From assembly GCA_036266975.1 (NCBI GenBank), contig DATAWZ010000103.1, positions 1-18,904 on the forward strand: a stretch of DNA of 18,904 nucleotides. Direction: 5' to 3'. The stretch comes from DATAWZ01 sp036266975. Lineage in GTDB: Bacteria; Actinomycetota; Thermoleophilia; Solirubrobacterales; Solirubrobacteraceae. Below, one piece after another: positions 1 to 5,593 of the stretch. Numbering within the stretch: the first letter of the stretch is position 1; each line of letters opens with the position of its first letter. Made by a program: the position numbers and the translations under genes. The notes below the pieces were generated by a model that worked only from the letters and a program-made list of their open reading frames with translations, did no database searches and was not told the DNA's origin.

Positions 1-37
1 CATGCAGAACCACTGCGTGATGACCTTGGAGATATAG
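1..37 (+). CDS. 3' tail of an upstream gene (uncertain, partial)
   Basis: The first bases may be the end of a gene cut by the window edge. Frame 2 stays open until TAG at 35-37, and frame 3 stops at TGA 18-20. Either could be the true end. Too little is present to name a product. If frame 2 is real, the next gene starts 3 nt later, which would make the two co-transcribed. Confidence 0.25.
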   Translation, partial: MQNHCVMTLEI

Positions 38-39
38 GG

Positions 40-1200
40 ATGGCCCGAGAAGTCGCGATCACGGGCACCGGTCAGACGGTCTACTCGCGCCGGCGCATCG
101 ACGTCAGCCAGGCGGGCCTGGTGCGCGAGTCGGTGGACGCCGCGCTGCAGGACGCCGCGCTGAGCATGAACGACATCGACTCGGTCGTCGTGGCCAGCGG
201 CCCCGCGCTGTTCGGCGCGGTCAACCAGCCCGAGAAGTGGCTCGTCGACGCGATCGGCGCGCACTGCAAGCCGCTCGTGCGCATCACCAGCGGCGGCGGC
301 ACCGGCCTGGCCGGCGCGCTCGCCGGCTACAACCAGGTCGCCAGCGGGCTCTACGACCGCGTCCTGGTCATCGCCTACGACAAGCTCTCCGAGGGCGCGC
401 TGCAGTACCAGATCTCCACGCTGTACGACCCCTTCTGGGGCCGCGAGTTCGCGGTCGGGATCATGGGCTTCGCCGCCGCCTACTGGAAGGCGCGCATGGA
501 GCTGCTCGGCCACAGCGAGGAGGCCGCCGCGCAGGTGAGCGTCAAGAACCACAAGAACGCGCTGCACAACCCCTACGCGCATGTGCGCAAGGAGATCACC
601 GTCGAGGACGTGCTGAACTCGCGCCCGCTGGCCTGGCCGATCAAGCTGCTCGACGTCCCGCCGATCTCCGACGGCGCCTGCGCGGTCGTGCTCACCGGCG
701 AGGAGATCGCGGTCAACGACACCGACAAGCCGGCCTGGATCCGCGGCATGGCCTACTACTGCGAGGGCGACAACGCCGCCGACCGGGCGATGATCCAGTC
801 GGTGCCGCTCCAGCTCGCCGCCCAGCGCGTCTACCAGCGCGCGGGGATCACCAACCCGCGCCGCCAGTTCGACGTCGCCGAGGTCCAGGAGCCCTACACC
901 TGCTTCGAGCTCAGTTACTACGAGGGGCTCGGGCTGTGCCGCGAGGGGGAGGCGGCCAAGCTGATCGGCTCGGGCGCGACCGAGATGGACGGCGACATTC
1001 CCGTCAACCCCTCCGGCGGTTGCATGGGCGCCAACCCGATCGGCGCGACCGCGCTGATCCGCCTGGCCGAGGCGGCGTTGCAGGTGACCGGCAAGGCCGG
1101 CGATCGACAGGTCGATAACGCCAAGACCGCGCTGGTGCAAGCGGGCGGCGGGTGGGCCAATCTGCGCGGCGTGGCCGTCGTCGGCGCGGAGAAGGGGTAA
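40..1200 (+). CDS. Thiolase-fold lipid-transfer protein, Ltp2-like aldolase
   Basis: A 386-residue thiolase-superfamily protein. ATG 40 follows GGAG at 28-31 with good spacing. The fold motifs remain, but the thiolase catalytic residues do not. The nucleophile loop reads TSGGGTG (residues 83-89), with Gly in place of Cys. The C-terminal motif reads NPSGGCMGANPIGA (323-336), with Asn in place of the usual His. The last loop is QAGGGW, with no Cys. It therefore cannot be a classical thiolase. Such non-thiolase members include SCP-x/Ltp proteins and Ltp2, which works with a DUF35 protein as a retro-aldolase in steroid side-chain degradation. A DUF35 gene follows 8 nt downstream, which supports that reading. 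Tyr286 in EPYTCFEL is a candidate acid/base residue by analogy (inference). The substrate is unknown. Confidence 0.85.
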   Translation: MAREVAITGTGQTVYSRRRIDVSQAGLVRESVDAALQDAALSMNDIDSVVVASGPALFGAVNQPEKWLVDAIGAHCKPLVRITSGGGTGLAGALAGYNQVASGLYDRVLVIAYDKLSEGALQYQISTLYDPFWGREFAVGIMGFAAAYWKARMELLGHSEEAAAQVSVKNHKNALHNPYAHVRKEITVEDVLNSRPLAWPIKLLDVPPISDGACAVVLTGEEIAVNDTDKPAWIRGMAYYCEGDNAADRAMIQSVPLQLAAQRVYQRAGITNPRRQFDVAEVQEPYTCFELSYYEGLGLCREGEAAKLIGSGATEMDGDIPVNPSGGCMGANPIGATALIRLAEAALQVTGKAGDRQVDNAKTALVQAGGGWANLRGVAVVGAEKG

Positions 1201-1208
1201 AGGGTCGA

Positions 1209-2177
1209 ATGGCTGGCGATACCACCACAGTTGTGCATGGCCAGGGGCTGGGGTCGGCCCCGACCGAGCGCCCGATCTTCCGGGGCGTCATCGAGCTGCC
1301 CTACACGCTCACCGCCGGCAAGGCGGCCGGGACGTTCCTGGCCGAGCTGGCCAACAAGCGGATCGTCGGCTCGCGCGCGTCGGCCGACGGGCCGGTGCTC
1401 GTGCCCGCCCAGGACTTCTGTCCGCGCACGGGCGATCCGGCGGGCGAGCTCGTCGTCGTGGGGGAGGGCGGCACCCTGGAGGGCTTCACCGAGACCACGA
1501 AGGGGCTGATCGGGCTGATCAAGCTCGACGGCGCGGACACCGTGATGGCCCACCAGCTGCTCGACACCTCCTACGAGGAGCTGTCGGTCGGCCAGCGCGT
1601 GAGCGCGCGCTGGGCCGATGAGCCCAAGGGCGAGATGCTCGACCTGCTCGGCTTTGCGCCCGCGGGCGAGCCGAACGGCGCCGCGGGCGGCGTCAGGGCG
1701 CTCGACGCGCCGGCCGACCCGATCGCCGAGCTGGCGTACGGGCTGCGCCTGCAGTACGACCACGCCTACGGGCCCTACTACGGGCGCCTATTCGACGAGC
1801 TGGCCACGAGCCGGCGCATCCTCGGCTCGCGGGTGCCCTCGACGGGCAAGGTGCTCGTGCCGCCGCGCGAGATGGACGACGTCACCTTCGAGCGCACCGG
1901 CGAGTGGGTCGACGTCGCCGACACCGGAGTGCTCAAGGCGTTCTCGGTCATCCATCTGCAGTTCGTCGGCCAGACCCGCGAGCCGCCCTACGTCTACGCC
2001 GAGATCGTCCTGGACGGCTCCAACACGCGGCTGATTCACGCGATCGGCGGGATCGACCCGATGCAGGCGCCCGAGAAGCTGCGCTGCGGCATGCGTGTCC
2101 GCGCCGTCTGGAACGACGACGCCGCCCCCACCGGTACGCTCGAAGACATCAAGCACTTCGAGGTCATCGAGGGTTAG
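1209..2177 (+). CDS. Tandem DUF35 OB-fold protein (partner of the Ltp protein)
   Basis: A 322-residue protein with two DUF35/OB-fold units. Unit 1 spans about residues 40-148 and unit 2 about 188-318. Each begins with an F(L/D)ELA-type helix, then GSR and a VLVP strand, and ends in an OB-fold barrel. DUF35 proteins normally carry an N-terminal CxxC...CxxC zinc ribbon. Here unit 1 keeps a single Cys (C71 in FCPRTG) and unit 2 keeps none at the equivalent place (VPPREMDD), so zinc binding is probably lost. Single DUF35 proteins associate with thiolase-fold Ltp aldolases and help present the acyl-CoA. This one likely contributes both protomers in one chain (inference). ATG 1209 is preferred over an upstream in-frame ATG at 1152 that overlaps the previous gene. 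The stop TAG (2175-2177) coincides with the edge of a mobile element. Confidence 0.8.
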   Translation: MAGDTTTVVHGQGLGSAPTERPIFRGVIELPYTLTAGKAAGTFLAELANKRIVGSRASADGPVLVPAQDFCPRTGDPAGELVVVGEGGTLEGFTETTKGLIGLIKLDGADTVMAHQLLDTSYEELSVGQRVSARWADEPKGEMLDLLGFAPAGEPNGAAGGVRALDAPADPIAELAYGLRLQYDHAYGPYYGRLFDELATSRRILGSRVPSTGKVLVPPREMDDVTFERTGEWVDVADTGVLKAFSVIHLQFVGQTREPPYVYAEIVLDGSNTRLIHAIGGIDPMQAPEKLRCGMRVRAVWNDDAAPTGTLEDIKHFEVIEG

Positions 2178-2340
2178 TGGCACCTCGCGGGGATACGCAC
2201 CATCCCCGGCGGCTGCAAACACGGCGCCGGGCTTTGTCCTCGGCTTGCTCGTGCAACCAGCACGGGCTGCGCCTTGCGTCCGCGCCCGGCTTGGTTTTCG
2301 CGCGCCGGATGACGGCACGTATCCCCGCGAGGCACCACTA
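2175..2340 (+). mobile_element. MITE-like palindromic element, copy 1 (divergent type)
   Basis: A 166-bp element bounded by TA. Its terminal inverted repeats of about 22 bp (2175-2196 and 2319-2340) match at 20 of 22 positions. Each begins TAGTGG, then CA or TG, then CCTCGCGGGGATAC. The interior is GC-rich and largely self-complementary: CATCC/GGATG-type arms lie inside the terminal repeats, and a GTGC/GCAC hairpin lies near the middle. The outer 12 bp agree with copies 2 and 3, but the interior does not, so it is a different subtype of similar length. The left TA is part of the upstream TAG stop. The right TA directly precedes the GTG of the TetR gene, and GAGG (2329-2332) in the right repeat is 8 nt from that GTG. 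A TA target duplication would fit IS630/Tc1-type MITEs (inference). Confidence 0.75.
2329..2332 (+). promoter_or_regulatory. Shine-Dalgarno for tetR, inside the element's terminal repeat
   Basis: GAGG lies 8 nt upstream of GTG 2341. All of it, and the whole spacer, belong to the right terminal repeat of the element, so the ribosome binding site was apparently brought in or replaced by the insertion. It decides the GTG 2341 start. Confidence 0.6.
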
Positions 2341-3003
2341 GTGGCAGCGTCGAAGGCGGCCGATCCTTCGGCTCCCCGCGAGCGGCGCAACCGCGAGCAG
2401 GAGGTGCTCGAGGCCGCCATCGATCTGTTCTTCCGCAAGGGCTACGCCTCGGCGTCGATCCAGGACGTCGCCGACCAGGTCGGCGTCCTGAAGGGCAGCC
2501 TCTACTACTACATCGACTCCAAGGAGGACCTGCTCTTCCGGATCTTCCAGGAGTCCCACCGGCAGGCGAGCGAGATCGTCGCCGAGGCCCGCGCGCTGGA
2601 GGCCTCGCCGCTGGACCGACTGCGCTTCTACCTGGAGCGCTACGTGCGCTGGTACCTGGAGAACGTCGAGCGGGTGAGCCTGTACTTCAGCGAGTTGCGC
2701 CACCTCACCGGCGAGCGGGCGGCCACCGTGCGTGACCAGCGCGACCTCTATGACGGCTTCGTGCGCGACTGCATCGAGGGGGCCAAGCGCGACGGCGTTC
2801 TCGCCGCCGACGTCGACGTGCGCTACATGACCTTCTTCCTGCTCGGCGCGGTCAACGAGGTGCCGACCTGGTATCGGCGCCACGGCAAGGACGCGCCCGA
2901 GCAGATCGCCGCCGAGTACGCCGACATCGCCCTGGGCGCGCTGCGCGGCTACGAGCGCTCGCGGGCGCCCGCGCCCCGGCGCGGGCGTCGACGCGCCGCT
3001 TGA
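2341..3003 (+). CDS. TetR-family transcriptional regulator
   Basis: A 220-residue TetR repressor. The N-terminal helix-turn-helix spans about residues 18-65. It has the family pattern AAIDLFFRKGYASASIQDVA followed by VGVLKGSLYYYIDSKEDLL. The C-terminal half is an all-helical ligand and dimer domain resembling regulators of fatty-acid and steroid catabolism (KstR2/FadR style). GTG 2341 is chosen because it gives a normal TetR N-terminus and has GAGG 8 nt upstream. The open frame continues to 2095 only by reading through the inserted element and the end of the DUF35 gene. Its likely target is the palindrome in the promoter just downstream (3008-3021) that drives ferredoxin and P450. The inducer is probably an acyl-CoA or the substrate (inference). 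Confidence 0.88.
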   Translation: MAASKAADPSAPRERRNREQEVLEAAIDLFFRKGYASASIQDVADQVGVLKGSLYYYIDSKEDLLFRIFQESHRQASEIVAEARALEASPLDRLRFYLERYVRWYLENVERVSLYFSELRHLTGERAATVRDQRDLYDGFVRDCIEGAKRDGVLAADVDVRYMTFFLLGAVNEVPTWYRRHGKDAPEQIAAEYADIALGALRGYERSRAPAPRRGRRRAA

Positions 3004-3028
3004 TTAACAAACGGGTGTTTGGTAGGTT
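3000..3028 (+). promoter_or_regulatory. Promoter of the ferredoxin-P450 operon with a TetR operator in its spacer
   Basis: A -35-like TTGATT (3000-3005), a 17-bp spacer and a -10-like TAGGTT (3023-3028). The spacer contains the palindrome CAAAC-GGGT-GTTTG (3008-3021), the AAC...GTT shape seen in many TetR operators of acyl-CoA pathways. A repressor bound there would cover the space between -35 and -10. The same -10 hexamer and spacing recur at 7816-7844. The element overlaps the stop of tetR. Confidence 0.6.
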
Positions 3029-3067
3029 AGGACCCTTGACCGACGTCCTACAGGGAGGGCTGCGTCC

Positions 3068-3283
3068 GTGAAGGTGATCCACGTCGACCTCGAGCGCTGC
3101 CAGGGGCACGGCAAGTGCTACATGGTCGCGCCGGACGACTTCGACTTCGAGGATGAGCACGGACGCTCGCGCTTCGTGGGCGCTCCGATCGACCCGGGCG
3201 ACGAGAAGCGCATGAAGCTCGCGGCGCGCGCGGTGCAGGCCTGCCCGGAGAGCGCCCTGACAATTGTCGACGAGTCGCGGTGA
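3068..3283 (+). CDS. Single-cluster ferredoxin ([3Fe-4S]-type), P450 redox partner
   Basis: A 71-residue ferredoxin starting at GTG 3068, with AGGGAGGG 8 nt upstream. The cluster motif is C11-x2-H14-x2-C17 and, far downstream, C59-P. The second cysteine of a classical CxxCxxC is replaced by His. This is typical of small actinobacterial ferredoxins encoded next to P450s, which hold a [3Fe-4S] or a His-ligated cluster. It sits 13 nt upstream of the P450 and presumably passes electrons to it. No ferredoxin reductase is present in the window, so reducing power must come from a reductase encoded elsewhere. Confidence 0.92.
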   Translation: MKVIHVDLERCQGHGKCYMVAPDDFDFEDEHGRSRFVGAPIDPGDEKRMKLAARAVQACPESALTIVDESR

Positions 3284-3296
3284 GGGAGACCGACAC

Positions 3297-4541
3297 ATGA
3301 CCAGCCTGTTCACGCAGTTCGACCACACGACCCCGCCGATCGGCGCCGACGGCACGCCGCTTGCCTTCTACGAGGCGCTCCGCGACGAGATGCTCCAGAC
3401 CGGCACCGACATCGGCTGGAGCGAACAGCACGGCGGCTTCTGGGTCGCCGCCGGCTATGACGTCGTGCGCGACATCTTCCACGACACCGAGCACTTCTCC
3501 AACAAGGGCGTGACGTTCCCGGCCTACGCGGTCGACGACGACACGACGCTGATGCTCGCCGCCCAGGACGCTCCCGAGCACAAGAAGTACCGCCGGATGG
3601 TGCAGGGGCCGTTCTCGCCGCAGAAGGTGCAGAGCTTCAACGAGCCGCTGAAGGCGATGACCAACCAGCTGATCGACGAGTTCATCGAGGACGGCGAGGT
3701 CGACCTGGTGGCGCGCCTCACCGACGCGGTCCCCGCGCGCATGACCGCGGTGATCCTCGGCATCGACCCCGAGGACGGCGACCTGTACCGCAAGTGGTGC
3801 TGGGCGATCACCCACCTGTTCCTCACCGACCCCGAGACCGCCGCCGCCCACGTGGGCGAGATGGACGCCTACTTCCGCGAGACGCTTGCGCACCGGCGCA
3901 AGAACCTGGGCGACGACGTCCTCTCGCTGGTCATCCAGTCGGTCGACCCCGACACGGGCGAGACGCTCAGCGATCAGGAGATCAAGGACTTCTTCGTCGT
4001 GCTGCTGCTGGGCGGGATCGAGAACACGAGCAAGCTGCTCTCCACGATGTTCTGGCGTCTGGGCTGGGATGTGGAGATGCGCCGGCGGATGCAGGGCCTC
4101 ACGGGCGAGAAGCTGCTGCTCGCGATGGACGAGTTCCTGCGCTACTACACCCCGGCCTGGCTCGGGCGGCTGATCACCGCAGACGTGGAGATCGGCGGCG
4201 TGCAGATGCACAGGGGCCAGTTCGTGATCCTGCACAATCAGATCGCCAACCGCGACCCGCGCCAGTTCACCCACCCGGACGCGATCGTCCTGGACCGCGA
4301 GCCCAACCGCCACTTCGGCCTGGGCATGGGCGTGCACCGCTGCCTGGGCGCGCACCTGGTGCGCTACGAGGGGCAGATCGTCGCCGAGGCGATGCTCAAG
4401 CGGATCCCCGAGTTCGAGCTGGCCCGGCCGGCGACCTGGATCAACGGCCAGGTCTCCGGGATGGCCGACGTGCACCTGCGCTTCCCGCCCGGCGCCGGGC
4501 GCAACGGGACGAGCAAGCCGGCCCTCAGCGAGGCCGCCTAG
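3297..4541 (+). CDS. Cytochrome P450 (class I, soluble)
   Basis: A 414-residue bacterial P450 starting at ATG 3297, after a GAGGGAGA ribosome site at the end of the ferredoxin gene. Motifs run in order. The I-helix is GGIENT (239-244). The K-helix is EFLR (E279, R282). The haem loop is GLGMGVHRCLG, with the thiolate C349. Two positions are unusual. The threonine of the acid-alcohol pair is Asn243, as in P450cin, the cineole hydroxylase. The Phe seven residues before the haem Cys is Leu. The likely role is hydroxylation of a hydrophobic cyclic substrate using the adjacent ferredoxin. Substrate identity cannot be read from the sequence. The stop TAG (4539-4541) lies at the left edge of element copy 2. 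Confidence 0.95.
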   Translation: MTSLFTQFDHTTPPIGADGTPLAFYEALRDEMLQTGTDIGWSEQHGGFWVAAGYDVVRDIFHDTEHFSNKGVTFPAYAVDDDTTLMLAAQDAPEHKKYRRMVQGPFSPQKVQSFNEPLKAMTNQLIDEFIEDGEVDLVARLTDAVPARMTAVILGIDPEDGDLYRKWCWAITHLFLTDPETAAAHVGEMDAYFRETLAHRRKNLGDDVLSLVIQSVDPDTGETLSDQEIKDFFVVLLLGGIENTSKLLSTMFWRLGWDVEMRRRMQGLTGEKLLLAMDEFLRYYTPAWLGRLITADVEIGGVQMHRGQFVILHNQIANRDPRQFTHPDAIVLDREPNRHFGLGMGVHRCLGAHLVRYEGQIVAEAMLKRIPEFELARPATWINGQVSGMADVHLRFPPGAGRNGTSKPALSEAA

Positions 4542-4604
4542 TGGTGCCTCCGGTAAATCCGGTCGTCGATTCGCGAGCGAAAATCGAGCATGGCCAGGAC
4601 GCAG

Positions 4605-4635
4605 GGAGCCGGAATAGCAGCGCTATTTCGGCTCC
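4605..4635 (+). repeat. Central hairpin of element copy 2
   Basis: Arms 4605-4618 and 4622-4635 are 14 nt each around a 3-nt loop, with one non-Watson-Crick position. The same hairpin, inverted, is present in copy 3 near 18827-18857. Confidence 0.7.
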
Positions 4636-4687
4636 GGAGGACGCCGCCAGGCGAAGATTTGCAGCCGCGAAGCGGGAGCGGATTTAC

Positions 4688-4693
4688 AGGAGG
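4688..4693 (+). promoter_or_regulatory. Shine-Dalgarno for the SDR gene, inside the element's terminal repeat
   Basis: A full AGGAGG lies 8 nt before GTG 4702. The motif and the spacer are both part of the right terminal repeat of element copy 2. The same 8-nt geometry occurs at copy 1. It supports GTG 4702 as the translation start rather than the in-frame GTG at 4753, which has no ribosome site. Confidence 0.65.
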
Positions 4694-4701
4694 TGCCACT
4701 A

Positions 4702-5583
4702 GTGGGTGGCGAGCCGGTGGCGAGCCGGGCCCCACTCCCTTCCCATACCGCGGTGGGCCGCCTGGACGGGAAGATCGCCCTGGTCACCGGCGCCGCCCGG
4801 GGCCAGGGGCGCTCCCACGCGGTCGCGATGGCGCGGGAGGGCGCGAGCATCATCGCGGTGGACATCTGCCGGCAGATCGAGACGGTCACCTACCCGCTGG
4901 CCGGCAGCGAGGACCTCGCCGAGACGGCCCGCGAGGTCGAGGCGCTCGACCGGCGCTGCGTGACCGCCGAGGTCGACGTGCGCGACCGCGACGCGCTGCA
5001 CGCGGCGATCACCCACGGCGTCGACTCGCTCGGCGGCCTGGACATCGTGATCGCCAACGCCGGGGTGTGGGAGGTCCACCTGGACGAGCCGACCGATCCC
5101 GCCGAGCGCGCCGCGATCTGGCGCGACACGCTGGACATCAACCTCACCGGGGTGTGGAACACGGTCGAGTCGACCGCGCCGATCCTGGTCGACCAGGGCC
5201 GCGGCGGCGCGATGGTCTTCACCTGCTCGATCCAGGGGCTCAAGGGCGCGGGCAACAACGACATCTCGCTGACCGCCTACACCGCCTCCAAGCACGGTCT
5301 GGTCGGGCTGATGCGCTGCACGGCGCAGGACCTCGCCCCGCACTCGATCCGGGTGAACACCGTGCACCCGACCGGGGTGCTGACGCCGATGATCGCCAAC
5401 GAGGTCGTGCCCGCCTACGCCGAGAAGCACCCGCGGCTCGCCGCGGTGATGAGCAACGCGCTCCCGGTCGACGTCGTCGACCCCCACGACGTCAGCGAAG
5501 CGGTGCTCTTCCTGGTCAGCGACTCCGGCCGGTACATCACCGGCGTGACTCTGCCGGTCGACGCCGGCGCCCTCGTGAAGTAA
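4702..5583 (+). CDS. Mycofactocin-coupled SDR dehydrogenase (carveol-dehydrogenase-like)
   Basis: A 293-residue short-chain dehydrogenase. The cofactor motif is TGAARGQG (29-36), followed by NAG (119-121). The catalytic triad is S176, Y193 and K197 (YTASK). After the acidic D54 of strand 2 there is a long insert beginning ICRQIETVTYPLAG. This insert marks the mycofactocin-coupled SDR group, whose NAD is held non-exchangeably and re-oxidised by mycofactocin. Carveol dehydrogenase belongs to this group. It probably oxidises the alcohol made by the upstream P450. GTG 4702 has an excellent ribosome site from the inserted element and gives 17 extra residues before the usual GRLDGK start. GTG 4753 would give the usual length but lacks a site. 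The luciferase-like gene follows after 10 nt. Confidence 0.9.
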   Translation: MGGEPVASRAPLPSHTAVGRLDGKIALVTGAARGQGRSHAVAMAREGASIIAVDICRQIETVTYPLAGSEDLAETAREVEALDRRCVTAEVDVRDRDALHAAITHGVDSLGGLDIVIANAGVWEVHLDEPTDPAERAAIWRDTLDINLTGVWNTVESTAPILVDQGRGGAMVFTCSIQGLKGAGNNDISLTAYTASKHGLVGLMRCTAQDLAPHSIRVNTVHPTGVLTPMIANEVVPAYAEKHPRLAAVMSNALPVDVVDPHDVSEAVLFLVSDSGRYITGVTLPVDAGALVK

Positions 5584-5593
5584 GGAGATCGAG

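Larger units (their letters stand above)
4539..4701 (+). mobile_element. MITE-like palindromic element, copy 2
   Basis: A 163-bp element bounded by TA. The terminal repeats (4539-4560 and 4680-4701) begin TAGTGG, then TG or CA, then CCTCC and end in TAAATCC. Three internal hairpins are visible: TCGAT...ATCGA (4566-4587), a strong 14-bp imperfect stem around GGAGCCG...CGGCTCC (4605-4635), and CCGC-GAA-GCGG (4665-4675). No transposase is encoded. An ATG at 4590 opens a frame leading out of the element, which is probably meaningless. The sequence is almost identical, inverted, to 18760-18904. The left edge forms the P450 stop codon. The right edge carries AGGAGG and abuts the GTG of the SDR gene. 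Confidence 0.85.

Noticed and set aside
2095..2340. N-terminal extension of the TetR protein back to an ATG at 2095
   Set aside because: It would translate the end of the DUF35 gene in another frame plus the whole inserted element. GTG 2341 gives a normal TetR length and has a ribosome site.
2175..2340. Identity with neisserial Correia elements, whose ends also contain TAGTGG and use TA targets
   Set aside because: Only six bases agree and the hosts are remote. At most both are IS630-like MITEs; no homology is claimed.
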